From contig NZ_VDDA01000002.1 in NCBI RefSeq assembly GCF_006151805.1, forward strand, positions 372,001-436,000: a stretch of 64,000 nucleotides of DNA. Direction: 5' to 3'. A program made the translations under genes and the position numbers. The notes below the pieces were generated by a model that was given only the letters and a program-made list of their open reading frames with translations, was not told the DNA's origin and did not search any database. Positions 1 through 9,826 of this stretch are shown here, one piece after another. Source of the DNA: Methylobacterium terricola (GTDB lineage Bacteria > Pseudomonadota > Alphaproteobacteria > Rhizobiales > Beijerinckiaceae). Within the stretch, counting starts at the first letter, position 1. Each line of letters opens with the position of its first letter.

Positions 1-1398
1 CCGCACCGCTTCTCCGGCGGCATGCGCCAGCGGGTGATGATCGCGATGGCGCTGGCCTGCCGGCCGAAGCTCCTCATCGCCGACGAGCCGACAACGGCCC
101 TCGACGTCACGATCCAGGCCCAGATCCTCGACCTGATCAAGCTCCTCCAGGAGGAGGAGGGCATGTCGGTCCTCTTCATCACCCACGACATGGGGGTGGT
201 GGCCGAGATCGCCGACCGCACCGTGGTGATGGTCGACGGCCGCGCCGTCGAGGCCGGGGCGACCGAGCAGATCTTCCGCCGCCCGGTCCATCCCTACAGC
301 CGCGCCCTGCTCGCCGCCGTGCCGCGCCTCGGTGCGATGCAGGGCAAGACCCGGCCGGCCCGCTTCGAGATCGTCGACCGCGCCACCGGCGAGCCCGAGA
401 CAGCTCCGCCCCTCCCCGACACCGTGCGGGAGGGCGAGCGGCCGGTGCTGGAGGTGAAGGGGCTCACCACCCGGTTCGATATCCGCGGCGGGTTGCTGTC
501 GCGGGTCCGCGGCAGGGTCCACGCGGTCGAGAACGTGTCCTTCGCGGTGCGGGCGGGCGAGACCCTGGCCCTCGTCGGCGAATCGGGCTGCGGCAAATCC
601 ACCACCGGCCGGTCGGTCCTGCGGCTGATCGAACCCGTCGCCGGCTCCGTGCTCCTCGACGGCGAGGACGTGCTCGGGCTGTCGCCGGCCGACCTGCGGG
701 CCCGGCGCCGGCGGATGCAGATGATCTTCCAGGATCCCTTCGCCAGCCTCGACCCGCGGATGAGCGTCGGTAGTGCCATCGCCGAGCCGCTGCTGATCAA
801 CCGCCTGTGCTCGCGCTCCGAGGCCCGCGCCCGCGCCGCCGACCTGCTGCGCCGGGTCGGCCTCAAGCCCGAGATGGCCGGCCGCTTCCCGCACGAATTC
901 TCCGGCGGCCAGCGCCAGCGCATCTGCATCGCCCGGACGCTCGCCCTCGAGCCCCGGCTGATCGTCGCCGACGAATCGGTCTCCGCCCTCGACGTCTCGG
1001 TGAAGGCGCAGGTGGTGAACCTGATGCTCGACCTGCAGGCGTCGCTGGGTCTCGCCTACCTGTTCATCTCGCACGACATGGCGGTGGTGGAGCGGGTGAG
1101 CCACCGCGTCGCCGTCATGTATCTCGGCGAGATCGTCGAGATCGGTCCCCGCGCGGCGATCTTCGGTGCGCCGCAGCACCCCTATACCAAGAAGCTGATC
1201 GCCGCCGTCCCGGTCCCCGATCCCGGCCGTCGGCGTCAGCTTCACGCCGTGCGCAGCGACGAGATCAAGAGCCCGATCCGCCCGGTCGATTACGCGCCGC
1301 CGGAGCGGCTGTACCGGGAGGTCTCGCCCGGTCACGTCGTGCAGGTCTGGGGGCCGGAATGGGAGGCGCCGGCGGGGGCCGTGGCGGCGGTGGCGTGA
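1..1398 (+). CDS. Oligopeptide/dipeptide ABC transporter, fused double ATP-binding protein (5' end outside window)
   Basis: The reading frame is open from the first base, so the true start and the first Walker A lie upstream. Two ABC ATPase domains are fused, as in GsiA/DppDF-type proteins that power peptide, glutathione or opine import. The first domain shows the signature FSGGMRQR right at the edge, Walker [11 protein letters not shown] and switch HD. The second, from about residue 148, has Walker [10 protein letters not shown] (about 193-201), signature FSGGQRQR (about 300), Walker B VADES and the C-terminal [12 protein letters not shown] motif typical of oligopeptide transporter ATPases. 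The second Walker B reads DES where the family often has DEP. Permease and binding-protein genes would be expected upstream of the window. The substrate cannot be deduced from the ATPase alone. Confidence 0.93.
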   Translation, partial: PHRFSGGMRQRVMIAMALACRPKLLIADEPTTALDVTIQAQILDLIKLLQEEEGMSVLFITHDMGVVAEIADRTVVMVDGRAVEAGATEQIFRRPVHPYSRALLAAVPRLGAMQGKTRPARFEIVDRATGEPETAPPLPDTVREGERPVLEVKGLTTRFDIRGGLLSRVRGRVHAVENVSFAVRAGETLALVGESGCGKSTTGRSVLRLIEPVAGSVLLDGEDVLGLSPADLRARRRRMQMIFQDPFASLDPRMSVGSAIAEPLLINRLCSRSEARARAADLLRRVGLKPEMAGRFPHEFSGGQRQRICIARTLALEPRLIVADESVSALDVSVKAQVVNLMLDLQASLGLAYLFISHDMAVVERVSHRVAVMYLGEIVEIGPRAAIFGAPQHPYTKKLIAAVPVPDPGRRRQLHAVRSDEIKSPIRPVDYAPPERLYREVSPGHVVQVWGPEWEAPAGAVAAVA

Positions 1399-1619
1399 GG
1401 GCCTGATCGGTCGCGCAACGACCCCGACATCCTCAGGATCATCCCGGGGCTCGCCGCAGGCGAGAGCCCGGGATCCATGACCGCCGACGCCGCGGACCAA
1501 GGCGGACAATATTCCGCTTCATCTCGCATCGTGAGCGGTCATGGATCCCGGGTTCCGCGGCGCGGCCCCGGGACGACATCGAGGGGGTCAGCGCGGTCGG
1601 GGGATACCGGCCGCAGCCT
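1399..1619. repeat. Inverted pair of REP-like palindromes between convergent genes
   Basis: Two GC-rich palindromes (1441-1474 and 1545-1575) share the core ATCCCGGGCTCCGC-n-GCGGCCCCGGGAT. They lie head-to-head: 1464-1484 is the reverse complement of 1535-1555 with one mismatch. Related copies occur at 42732-42760, 42831-42862 and 60618-60648. The position between the converging ABC ATPase and HemY-like genes fits a repetitive extragenic palindrome that may also act in termination. No coding sequence is seen here. Confidence 0.7.
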
Positions 1620-3089
1620 TCACCGCCCCGGCCCGACCACCTCGGGCACCTTCACGGGTACCGGCACCACGCCCGGGCCCGCCGGCCCCGAGGCCAGGGT
1701 CCCGATCGTCGTCACGCCATTGCCGGCTTTCGTGGCCGGCTCGCCGCCATTGAGCGCGCTCGCCGCCGGCTCGGCGTCGTGTGCGGTTCCGTGGGCACGG
1801 CCGAGCAGGTCCGGCGGCGTCTGCCAGACGAAGGCGTCGAGGCGGCCGCTGACCGGGGAGATCGGCGCCCAGCGGTCGGTGACGAGGCCGTCGGCGCACC
1901 AGGCCGGATCGCGCGGCGCGCGCATCGCCCGGGCCTGCCACTCGCGGGCCTTGCCGGACGCCGCGCCGTGCTCGGCCTCCTCGATCTCGGCCATCAGGTC
2001 GTAGGCCCGCACGGTCGGGCTGTCGGCGAGCAGCGGCGCCAGCACGTCGCGGGCGCGGCCGAACTCGCGGGCGTCCAAAGCCGCGCGGGCGATGGCGAAG
2101 CGCGCCTCCGGGTGCCAGGACGAGATCCGGGCCAGGGTCTCGGCGCGGGCGAGGCGATCGCGGCTCGAATCGCCCGTGCGCAGGTCGAGATAGACCCGGG
2201 CGAGATCCGGATGCGGGTTGATGCGCCACGCGGCCTCGACCACCCGGGCGCCGCGCTTGAGATCGCTGCGGCGGGCGAAGAGGCGCCCGGCCAAGGCCGC
2301 TGCCGGCACCAGGTCGGGGGCGATCTTCACCGCCTCGCGGGCCTGGGCGAGCGCACGCTCCGGATCGCCGGCCTCGAGGTCCTGGGCGCTGGCGGTCAGC
2401 AGCACCGCGCGCTGGCGGCGCATCGCCGCCTTGTCGGACAGGCCGAGGCTCGCGCGGCGCGACACGGTGTCGAGGGCGCCGGCCCAGTCGCGGTCGGCGC
2501 ACTGGCCTTCCATCACCGCCTCGTTGGCCCAGGTTACGCTCGGGGCGAGGCGGGCGGCCTCCAGGGCGTAGGCCCGGGCCGAGGTCTCGTCGTCCTGGCG
2601 GCGCGCCTCGACGAACAGGCCGCGCAGGCCGAGCACCCGGGTCTCGGGATCGTCGACCATGCGGCGGAAGGCGCGCTCGGCCCCGGCGCGGTCGCCGGAG
2701 ATCTGGGCCGCCTGGGCCGTCAGCAGCAGGGCGAGCGGCTCGGCGCCGAGCAGGCGCTCGGCCTCGCCGGCCAGCCGGCGCGCCGCAATCGGGTCACCGG
2801 AGCCGACCGCCACCATGCCGCGCGACAGCGCGTTGTAGCCCCGCTCCTGGCGCCGGCGCCGGCTCGACAGGCTCAGCCGTTCGGGCAGGTTGATGACGCC
2901 GCGGGCGAAGGCCCAGATGAAGCCGAGCACCACGGCGAGAACCATCACGCCGACGAGCGCCGCCGCGAGGCTGGTCGCCAGCTCGTAGCCGCCCCAGGTC
3001 ACGGTGACCACGCCGGGCCGGTCGGCGAGCCAGACCGCCCCGTAGGCGGCGAGGGCGAGGAGAGCCACGAAGGCGAGTGCGCGCCACAT
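1620..3089 (-). CDS. HemY-like tetratricopeptide inner-membrane protein
   Basis: The 489-residue protein begins MWRALAFVALLALAAYG, with two N-terminal membrane spans (about 1-20 and 41-63) like the HemY_N domain. A long Ala/Arg-rich helical region of TPR-type repeats follows. The family is named after its place in heme clusters; its biochemical role is unsettled, and it is not protoporphyrinogen oxidase. The frame extends 19 codons upstream, but the ATG at 3089 opens directly into the membrane span and was preferred. It lies downstream of hemD and the mitofilin-like gene on the same strand, the usual alphaproteobacterial hemD-mic60-hemY order. Confidence 0.85.
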   Translation of the reverse strand: MWRALAFVALLALAAYGAVWLADRPGVVTVTWGGYELATSLAAALVGVMVLAVVLGFIWAFARGVINLPERLSLSSRRRRQERGYNALSRGMVAVGSGDPIAARRLAGEAERLLGAEPLALLLTAQAAQISGDRAGAERAFRRMVDDPETRVLGLRGLFVEARRQDDETSARAYALEAARLAPSVTWANEAVMEGQCADRDWAGALDTVSRRASLGLSDKAAMRRQRAVLLTASAQDLEAGDPERALAQAREAVKIAPDLVPAAALAGRLFARRSDLKRGARVVEAAWRINPHPDLARVYLDLRTGDSSRDRLARAETLARISSWHPEARFAIARAALDAREFGRARDVLAPLLADSPTVRAYDLMAEIEEAEHGAASGKAREWQARAMRAPRDPAWCADGLVTDRWAPISPVSGRLDAFVWQTPPDLLGRAHGTAHDAEPAASALNGGEPATKAGNGVTTIGTLASGPAGPGVVPVPVKVPEVVGPGR

Positions 3090-3235
3090 CTTTCCATCAA
3101 CTCCAGAAAGCCGCGCTGCCGCCGAGGGCGCGCGAGGGGGCGTCATCAGAGCCCCGAGAGATCATCGCGGCCGCCGTGGCGGCCGCACCGGGAACGGAAG
3201 CGACGCGGCCGCGAGGGCGGCCGCGCCTCGAGGGG

Positions 3236-5782
3236 TCAGCGGGTCGCCGGGCCCTGGAGGGCCGCGAAGGACGCGGCGAGCCGCGCCCGGGCGGCGTCGC
3301 CGGCGGCCGCGCGGGCCTTCAGGCGCTGGCCGAAATCGCCGGCTTCCTTGCGGGCCTGCTCCGGCAGGGCATCGAAGGCCTGGGCGGCCTCGCCCACCGC
3401 GCCGCGGGCGAGCGCGTCCTGGATCTTCGCCACCCCGGCCTCGGTCGGATCGGCGCCGGCGCTCTGGGCCGGGGCCGCGCCCTCGGATCCGACCTTGCGC
3501 ACCGAGACGATCGACTCGGCCATGCTGGTCAGCCGGTCGGTGATGCTGCCGCGCTCCGCCACCGCCCGCTGCCTGGCGGCCAACGCCGCGGCGTTGAGCT
3601 TGGCGGCGACGGGCTGGAAGCTCTGGGCCAGGGCGGCGGCGGTCGGCGCACCGGCCTGGGCGAAGGGCTCCAGCGGCGCCAGCGCCGCGGCCTGGCCGGG
3701 ATCGAGCTGCTTCAAGGTGGCGAGCGCATCGGCATAGGGCGCGCCGGAGGCGAGCGCGCTGGCGATCCGGTCGGAGGCCACCACCCGGAGCGCCGCCTGG
3801 ACGCTGCTCGCCTCGGCCCGGCCCTCCACCGCCTTGGCGAGGTCGGCGAGGCGCTGGTCGACGGTCTTGGTGCGGGAATCGGCGGCTTGCTGGAGCTGGT
3901 CGAAGCGCTGGTCCGCCGCCTTGGCCCTCGTGTCGAGGGCCTGGCGCAGCTCGTCGAGGCGCTGGCCGAGCGCCTTGTCGGCCTGTTCCTCCGCGGCCGC
4001 CCGGGTGCCGAGATCGGCCTGGAGCGCCTTCAGCCCCTTGTCGAGCCCGTCGAGCCGGCCGCGCAGGTCGGCCCCGTCGCTGCGGCCCTGGAGCGCGGTC
4101 ACCGCCTGGGCGAGGCCGTCGACCCGCTGGCGCAGGCCGGCATCCCCCCCGGTCCGGCCCTGGAGATCCGCGATCTGCTTCTCGATGCCCTGGAGGCGGG
4201 CCGGGTCGATGCCGGCGCTCGGGGCCTGGACGGGGGCTTGGCTGGGCGTCTGGGCCGGGGCCTGCGCCGCGGGCGCCGGCTGGCCGGTTCCTGCGGTCGG
4301 CGCGGCCTCGGCCTTGCGCAGGGCCTCGTCGGCGCGCTGGCTCGCCGCCTTGGCGGCGGCCTCGGCGGCCCGCACCGCGTCGGGCAGCGGGCGCAGGGTC
4401 GATTCGACCGAGGCGACGCGCCGGTCGAGGGCCTGGACGCTGTCGCGCGGCGCGAATTCGGCCAGGCGCTGGTCGAGCGGCACGGTGCCGGCGGCCTCGC
4501 CTTGGGGCGCGGCGGGCTTCGGCAGGTTGATGCCGTAGGCCGGGCCATAGGTGGTCGCGCCGTAGAGCAGGCCCGCCCCGACCACGCCGCCGAGCAGCGA
4601 GGCGGCCAGCAGCGAGCCGAAGCCGGCGCCGGACCGGGCCTGCGGCGCCGCGGCGGCCGGAACCGTCCCGGTGCTCCGCACAGGGTCCGGCTTCGGCGCA
4701 TCCTTCGCGGCCCCCGTCCCGGCCGCCGCGCCCGTCGCTTGCGGGCCGGTCGCTTGTGGCCCGGTTTTGGGCACCATCGACGGCTTGGCGCCGGCGGCGC
4801 CCGTCATCGCCGGGTTCGGGCCCGAGTCCGCCGAGGCGGCGCCCGAGGTCGCGCCGGTGCCGGCCGCAGGCGATTTGGTGTCGAGCGGCTTGGTGTCGAG
4901 CGGCTTGCCGCCCGGGGGTGTCGTGCCTGGAGTCGCTGCGCCCGGACTGGCTGCGCCCGGGGTCGTTGCGCCCGGGGTCGCTGCGCCCGGGGTCTTGGCG
5001 GCCTCCGACGGCTTGGGGCCGGGAACCGCGGTCACCGGCGCGCCGGGCTTGGTCTCCGCGGGCTTGGTCTCGCCGACCTTGAGCGGGCCGCTGCCAGGGC
5101 CCGTGACCCCCGCGGCGGTCGCGGGCTTGGGAGTCCCGGTCGAGGACGTCGCCGGGGATGCGGTCGTGGAAGGGGAAGTGACGGAAGACGGCGTGCCCGG
5201 CTTGGCCTCTCCCGGCTTCGTCTCGCCGGGCTTCGCGTCGCCGACCTTGAGCGGGCCGCTGCCAGGACCCGTGACCCCCGCGGCGGTCGCGGGTTTCGCC
5301 ACGCCCGCCGGCGTCGCGGCGGAGGCGGCGGCCGCGGCACCCGTCACGGCGACCGGCGCGCCGGGCTTGATCTCGGCGGGCTTCGTCTCGCCCGGCTTGG
5401 CCATCGTGCCCGCCGGCGCGCCGGCGGACGACGTCGTGCCGGTGGCGCCGAGCGGCTTCGGCCCCGGGCCGGTCGCACCAGGCTTCGCGACCTCGGCCGG
5501 CTTCACCTCGGCGGCCTTCACCGGCTCGCCGGGTCTCACGGCCGCTGCGACGGGCGAGGCGGGCTTCGTGGCGTCCGGCTTCGGCGCGTCCTTGCCCGGG
5601 TCGGTCTTCACCGGGTCGGTCTTGGCCTGATCGGTCTTGGCTTGATCGGCCGTCGCTGGTTCGGCCTTGGGCGTCTCGGCGACGCGCGTCGCCTTCAGGT
5701 CGATGATCGGCCCATCCCCGCTGCCGCCGCGCCCGCCGGGACGGTTGCGCGAATCCTTCTGGTCCTTGTCGGATGGGGTCAC
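3236..5782 (-). CDS. Mitofilin (Mic60)-like inner-membrane protein
   Basis: This 848-residue protein starts at GTG. It has a short hydrophilic N-terminus, about 350 residues rich in Pro, Ala, Lys, Thr and Gly, one membrane span (about 381-407), a long helical Ala/Gln/Leu-rich region with coiled-coil character (about 430-650) and a C-terminal mitofilin-type region. This architecture and the position between hemD and hemY match alphaproteobacterial Mic60 homologues, which in mitochondria organise crista junctions and in bacteria have been linked to intracytoplasmic membranes. The Pro-rich segment contains internal repeats, including a 55-bp direct repeat at 5071-5125 and 5239-5293, and looks recently expanded. 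The Mic60 role is inferred from architecture and synteny. Confidence 0.8.
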   Translation of the reverse strand: MTPSDKDQKDSRNRPGGRGGSGDGPIIDLKATRVAETPKAEPATADQAKTDQAKTDPVKTDPGKDAPKPDATKPASPVAAAVRPGEPVKAAEVKPAEVAKPGATGPGPKPLGATGTTSSAGAPAGTMAKPGETKPAEIKPGAPVAVTGAAAAASAATPAGVAKPATAAGVTGPGSGPLKVGDAKPGETKPGEAKPGTPSSVTSPSTTASPATSSTGTPKPATAAGVTGPGSGPLKVGETKPAETKPGAPVTAVPGPKPSEAAKTPGAATPGATTPGAASPGAATPGTTPPGGKPLDTKPLDTKSPAAGTGATSGAASADSGPNPAMTGAAGAKPSMVPKTGPQATGPQATGAAAGTGAAKDAPKPDPVRSTGTVPAAAAPQARSGAGFGSLLAASLLGGVVGAGLLYGATTYGPAYGINLPKPAAPQGEAAGTVPLDQRLAEFAPRDSVQALDRRVASVESTLRPLPDAVRAAEAAAKAASQRADEALRKAEAAPTAGTGQPAPAAQAPAQTPSQAPVQAPSAGIDPARLQGIEKQIADLQGRTGGDAGLRQRVDGLAQAVTALQGRSDGADLRGRLDGLDKGLKALQADLGTRAAAEEQADKALGQRLDELRQALDTRAKAADQRFDQLQQAADSRTKTVDQRLADLAKAVEGRAEASSVQAALRVVASDRIASALASGAPYADALATLKQLDPGQAAALAPLEPFAQAGAPTAAALAQSFQPVAAKLNAAALAARQRAVAERGSITDRLTSMAESIVSVRKVGSEGAAPAQSAGADPTEAGVAKIQDALARGAVGEAAQAFDALPEQARKEAGDFGQRLKARAAAGDAARARLAASFAALQGPATR
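4850..5660 (-). repeat. Internal tandem and direct repeats in the mitofilin-like gene
   Basis: A 55-bp block at 5071-5125 recurs at 5239-5293 with one mismatch and encodes a peptide containing AAGVTGPGSGPLKVG. Near 4915-4995 a 15-bp unit (core gcgcccggggtcg) is reiterated and encodes PGA(A/T)(T/S) pentapeptides. Near 4875-4910 a 15-bp unit encoding KPLDT is repeated. All copies keep the reading frame, so they change the length of the disordered segment before the membrane span. Confidence 0.8.
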
Positions 5783-5903
5783 GGCCGGAGATCCTCACCT
5801 CGTGAGCCGGGCCGGGAGGCCGCCGGAAGGCGGCCCATCGGCGCGGCGGGAGCGCGACCGCTGGGCAGGATCCCGCCCGGGCCACGCGCTGGTTCATCGT
5901 CCC

Positions 5904-6677
5904 TTAGCATCGCTCCCGGCCCGGGCGAAGGGCCGGCGACGCCTCTGCGTCACTGTCCGGAAGAAAGGGCGCGAGACCGGCGAGGAGGGTGTCCTCGTCC
6001 GGTCGCGCCGCGACCACATGGGACGGAATGCCGGCCGCGACCAGGGGTGCGGCCACGTCCGCCGACAGGCAATGATGCGCCACGCGTCGAAACGCCTCCT
6101 CGCATCCCGCCGCCCGGGCCAGGCCCAGCGCGGTCGCGGCGCTGCGGCGGGAATAGTGCAGGGCCGCGTCGAGGGCGTCGTCCGCGAGCGCCGCCGCCAC
6201 CGGCTCCGGCAGTTCCGGCAAGGCGCGGGCCGCGTATGCGACCCACACCGTCAGCCGGTAGCCGCGGGCCCCGAGCGTCGCGGCCGGCTCGTCCTTGCGC
6301 TCGCGCCCGGCGGCGTGGACGAGACGCGCGCCCCGCGGCAGGCCTGCGCCGATCAGGTCTGCCAGCGCCCGGGCGTCGCCTCCGGCCTCCTGCACGCCGC
6401 GAAGTCCCGCCTCCCGCGCGGTGGCGGCGGTGCGGGCCCCGACGCAATAGGCCGGCAGGGCGACGAGCGGCGTGCCGGCCAGGGCCGGGATCGCGCTCGC
6501 GCTCGTCAAGACCAAGGCGTCGAACGGGCCTTCCGGCGGCGGCGCGCCGCTCGGGGCGAGATCGAGGACCGGGGCGAGGAGCGGATGATGACCGAGCCCC
6601 GCGACCCGCTCGGCCGTGCGTGCGCCGGCCGGCAGGGGCCTGGCGATCCACACGTGCAAGGCCGTCCCGCCCTCCAT
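5904..6677 (-). CDS. hemD: Uroporphyrinogen-III synthase
   Basis: HemD closes and inverts ring D of hydroxymethylbilane to give uroporphyrinogen III, the shared precursor of heme, siroheme, cobalamin and bacteriochlorophyll. The 257-residue product opens with [16 protein letters not shown] (the R-P beta-strand motif typical of HemD), carries [14 protein letters not shown] and VGARTAATA, and ends in a second alpha/beta lobe with [11 protein letters not shown]. The frame extends upstream to 6773, but the ATG at 6677 fits the family length. It leads the minus-strand hemD-mitofilin-hemY group and is divergent from tsaD. Family sequence conservation is low, so the assignment rests on motifs plus synteny. 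Confidence 0.85.
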   Translation of the reverse strand: MEGGTALHVWIARPLPAGARTAERVAGLGHHPLLAPVLDLAPSGAPPPEGPFDALVLTSASAIPALAGTPLVALPAYCVGARTAATAREAGLRGVQEAGGDARALADLIGAGLPRGARLVHAAGRERKDEPAATLGARGYRLTVWVAYAARALPELPEPVAAALADDALDAALHYSRRSAATALGLARAAGCEEAFRRVAHHCLSADVAAPLVAAGIPSHVVAARPDEDTLLAGLAPFLPDSDAEASPALRPGRERC

Positions 6678-6867
6678 CCCCCGCGTCACGCGCTCGTCCC
6701 TTTCCCTCTGGCCTTCATGCCACCACTCGCTCGGCCAGCCCCTTACTTCGCCAGCCCCCACTTGCTTCGCCAACCCCCACTTGGCCGGCCCCGCGCCGGC
6801 GGGTTATCTGGGGCACCATACCGGCCGCCGCGCGGCGTGCCAGCCCCCTCGCGAGATCACCCCCCTC

Positions 6868-7938
6868 ATGAACGTCCTCGGGATCGAGACCACCTGCGAC
6901 GAGACCGCGGCCGCGATCGTGGCGGTGGGCGAGGAGGGGCGCGGCGAGATCCGCTCCAACGAGGTGCTGAGCCAGATCGCCGAGCACGCCGCCTATGGCG
7001 GGGTGGTGCCGGAGATCGCGGCCCGCGCCCATGTCGAGGTGCTCGACCGGCTGGTCGCCCGGGCCCTCGACCACGCCTCGCTGCGCCTCGCCGATCTCGA
7101 CGGCATCGCGGTCGCAGCCGGGCCGGGGCTGATCGGCGGCGTCCTGGTCGGGCTCGTCACCGGCAAGACCCTGGCGCTGGTGTCGCGAAAGCCTCTGATC
7201 GCGGTCAACCACCTCGAGGCCCACGCCCTCACCGCCCGGCTCACCGACGGCCTCGCCTTCCCCTACCTGCTGCTGCTCGCTTCCGGCGGCCACACCCAGC
7301 TCGTCGCCGTGAAGGGCGTCGGCGAGTACGTGCGCCTCGGCGGCACCATCGACGACGCCATCGGCGAGGCCTTCGACAAGGTCGCGAAGCTGCTCGGCCT
7401 CGCCTATCCCGGCGGGCCGGAGGTCGAGCGTGCCGCCGAGAGCGGCAATCCGGAGCGCTTCGCCCTGCCGCGGCCGATGCTCGGCCGGCGCGAGCCCAAT
7501 TTCTCCCTCTCGGGCCTCAAGACGGCGTTGCGGATCGAGGCCGAGCGGATCGCACCCCTGACCAACCAGGACGTCGCCGACCTCTGCGCCAGCTTCCAGG
7601 CGGCGGTCGTCGACGTGGTGGTCGACCGGGTCCGGGTGGCCCTGCGCGATTTCGGTCCCGTCGCCGGCCATCCGACCGCCCTGGTGGTGGCCGGCGGCGT
7701 CGCGGCGAACGGCGCCCTGCGCCGGGCCCTGTCCCGGCAGGCGGGCGAGGCCGGCCTGCCGCTCGTCGCCCCGCCCCTGCCGCTCTGCGGCGACAACGGC
7801 GCGATGATCGCCTGGGCCGGCATCGAGCGGCTGCGGCTCGGTCTCACCGACGACATCACCGCGCCGGCCCGTCCTCGCTGGCCCTTCGCCCAGGCCAAGG
7901 ATGACGCCAAGGACCAGACCACGATCCCCGCCGCATGA
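6868..7938 (+). CDS. tsaD: tRNA N6-adenosine threonylcarbamoyltransferase
   Basis: TsaD (Gcp/YgjD, Kae1 family) transfers the threonylcarbamoyl group from threonylcarbamoyl-AMP to A37 of ANN-decoding tRNAs, working with TsaB and TsaE. The 356-residue protein starts [13 protein letters not shown]. It contains the metal-ligand histidines in NHLEAH, the ATP-binding ASGGHTQLV and a C-terminal VAGGVAAN loop, all diagnostic. The open frame reaches back to 6616, but the family N-terminus is at the ATG at 6868. The next gene overlaps by 4 bases (ATGA). A Sua5-type gene making the donor nucleotide lies at 62645-63616, well separated. Confidence 0.97.
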   Translation: MNVLGIETTCDETAAAIVAVGEEGRGEIRSNEVLSQIAEHAAYGGVVPEIAARAHVEVLDRLVARALDHASLRLADLDGIAVAAGPGLIGGVLVGLVTGKTLALVSRKPLIAVNHLEAHALTARLTDGLAFPYLLLLASGGHTQLVAVKGVGEYVRLGGTIDDAIGEAFDKVAKLLGLAYPGGPEVERAAESGNPERFALPRPMLGRREPNFSLSGLKTALRIEAERIAPLTNQDVADLCASFQAAVVDVVVDRVRVALRDFGPVAGHPTALVVAGGVAANGALRRALSRQAGEAGLPLVAPPLPLCGDNGAMIAWAGIERLRLGLTDDITAPARPRWPFAQAKDDAKDQTTIPAA

Positions 7939-8834
7939 CCCCCGGGGAGATCGCGGCGCAGCAGCGCCGCTGGCGGACGCTGGTCGACGAACGCCTGCCC
8001 GAGGAAGCGGGACGGCATCCGGACTGGCCGGTCTCGCAGAACCACTGCTTCGCCCGCATCCTGCTCGACAATGCCTGCGGCGGACCGTGGCGCGAGAGCG
8101 TGGCGCCGCCGGCCTGGGCCAACATGCCGCCCGAGCGCCTGGCCCTCGCGGTGAGCCTCGGCGAGGCGGTGCTGGCCGGCCGCCAGGATCTCGCGGTGCT
8201 CAACCACCGCTCGCTCCTGTGGCGGCGCAAGCGCCCGGTGCCGCCGCCGCCCAACAGCCTGCCGGGCGACGGCTTCGCCTTGCGGCGCTGGCGCCTCTCC
8301 GACGACGCGCCCTTCGCCGCCCTCTGCGCCGACCCGGAGGTGATGCGGTACTTCGCCAGCACCAAGACCGCCCGCGAGAGCCAGGCCGAGGCCCGGGCGC
8401 TGGACCGGCGCTTCGCGGAGGACGGGTTCGGCCCCTGGGCCGTCGAGGCGCCGGAGGGGTTCTGCGGCTTCGTCGGCTGCTGGCGCCCGGCCCGGCCGCT
8501 GCCCCTCGGCGAGCTGGCCGGGCCTGGGACGGGCCTCGACGCGAACGGCCTCGTCGAGATCGGCTGGCGCCTCGCCCGCTCCGCCTGGGGACGGGGTTTT
8601 GCCGTGCGCGGCGCCCGCCTCGCCCTCTCCGACGCCTTCGCCCGCTGCGCCCTGCCCGAGATCGTGGCCTACACGGCCGAGGTGAACGGCCCCTCGCGCC
8701 GGGTGATGGAACGCCTCGGCATGCGCGAGGCCGGCGGGTTCGAGCATCCGGCCCTGCCCGAGGGGCATTCCCTGCGGCGGCACCGGCTGTACCGGCTCGC
8801 GGCGGCGGATTTCATGGCGGGAGATGCGGTATGA
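7935..8834 (+). CDS. GNAT acetyltransferase fused to an N-terminal conserved domain
   Basis: The 299-residue product starts at an ATG overlapping the tsaD stop codon. Residues 1 to about 105 form a separate region ([30 protein letters not shown]) not recognised as any catalytic domain. Residues about 115-295 are a RimJ/RimL-like GNAT fold: [23 protein letters not shown], a [19 protein letters not shown] acetyl-CoA region and [13 protein letters not shown]. GNATs of this type acetylate protein N-termini or small molecules; the substrate is unknown. Tight coupling to tsaD and gpsA suggests housekeeping expression. The N-terminal part resembles small conserved proteins often annotated only as GNAT-associated, which is a tentative statement. 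Confidence 0.85.
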   Translation: MTPGEIAAQQRRWRTLVDERLPEEAGRHPDWPVSQNHCFARILLDNACGGPWRESVAPPAWANMPPERLALAVSLGEAVLAGRQDLAVLNHRSLLWRRKRPVPPPPNSLPGDGFALRRWRLSDDAPFAALCADPEVMRYFASTKTARESQAEARALDRRFAEDGFGPWAVEAPEGFCGFVGCWRPARPLPLGELAGPGTGLDANGLVEIGWRLARSAWGRGFAVRGARLALSDAFARCALPEIVAYTAEVNGPSRRVMERLGMREAGGFEHPALPEGHSLRRHRLYRLAAADFMAGDAV

Positions 8835-9826
8835 CCACCATCGGCCCGATCGCGGTCCTGGGCGGCGGGGCCTGGGGCACGGCGCTCGCGAACGCCGCCG
8901 CGACGGCGGCACCGCGGCCCGTCGTGCTGTGGACGCGCGACGCCGTCGCCGCCGCCGCCATGGCCCGCTCGCGCGAGAATGCCCGCCACCTCCCCGGGGT
9001 GCCGTTGCATCCGGGCGTCCGGCCGACCGCCGACGCGGCCGATCTCGCCGTGGCCGAGGCGGTGCTGGTGGTCACGCCGGCACAGACGCTCCGCAGCGTG
9101 CTGACGGCGCTCCGCCCCCGGCTCGGGCTCGGAGCGGCGCTGATCCTGTGCGCCAAGGGCATCGAGCGCGGCACGGACGCGTTCCTGACCGACGTGGCGG
9201 CGCAGGCCGCGCCCGGCGCGCCGATCGCGGTTCTCTCCGGCCCGAGCTTCGCGGCGGACGTCGCCCGCGGGCTGCCCACCGCCGTGACCCTGGCGAGCCG
9301 TGACGGCGACCTGGCGGCGCGCCTCGCCGCCGCCCTGTCGGGGCCGACCTTCCGGGTCTATCACGGCAGCGACCCGCGCGGGGTCGAGATCGGCGGGGCG
9401 GCCAAGAACGTGCTCGCCATCGCCTGCGGGGCGGCGATCGGCCGGGGCCTCGGCGAAAGCGCCCGGGCGGCCCTGGTGGCCCGCAGCTTCGCCGAACTGA
9501 TGCGCTTCGCCCGCGCCTGGGACGCGTGCCCCGAGACCCTGATGGGCCTGTCCGGCCTCGGCGACCTCGTGCTCACCGCCGCCTCGGCCCAGTCGCGCAA
9601 CTTCGCCTTCGGCGAGCGCCTCGGGCAGGGCGTCAGCCTCGCGGAGGCCTCCGGCGGCAAGCTGGCGGAAGGAGCCCTCACCGCGCCAGGGCTGGTGGCG
9701 CTGGCCCGCCGGCGCGGGGTCGAGATGCCGGTCGCCGAGGCGGTGGCCGGGCTCGTCTCCGGCGCCCTCCACCTCGACGAGGCCATTGCCGGCCTGCTCA
9801 GCCGGCCGCTGCGGGCCGAGATCTGA
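8831..9826 (+). CDS. gpsA: NAD(P)-dependent glycerol-3-phosphate dehydrogenase
   Basis: GpsA reduces dihydroxyacetone phosphate to sn-glycerol 3-phosphate for phospholipid synthesis in the cytoplasm. The 331-residue enzyme has the Rossmann motif VLGGGAWGTALA at the N-terminus, CAKGIERGT, VLSGPSFAADVA, the catalytic-lysine segment GGAAKNVLAIACG and GLSGLGDLVLT, all conserved in the family. Its ATG overlaps the end of the GNAT gene by 4 bases, making a three-gene tsaD-GNAT-gpsA operon. The stop codon lies inside the outer arm of a palindrome cluster that may terminate transcription. Confidence 0.96.
   Translation: MTTIGPIAVLGGGAWGTALANAAATAAPRPVVLWTRDAVAAAAMARSRENARHLPGVPLHPGVRPTADAADLAVAEAVLVVTPAQTLRSVLTALRPRLGLGAALILCAKGIERGTDAFLTDVAAQAAPGAPIAVLSGPSFAADVARGLPTAVTLASRDGDLAARLAAALSGPTFRVYHGSDPRGVEIGGAAKNVLAIACGAAIGRGLGESARAALVARSFAELMRFARAWDACPETLMGLSGLGDLVLTAASAQSRNFAFGERLGQGVSLAEASGGKLAEGALTAPGLVALARRRGVEMPVAEAVAGLVSGALHLDEAIAGLLSRPLRAEI

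Noticed and set aside
3077..6871. A 1264-codon open frame on the plus strand opposite the mitofilin-like and hemD genes
   Set aside because: It is antisense to well-supported genes and has low-complexity Arg/Gly/Ala translation without domains; long antisense frames are common in very GC-rich DNA.
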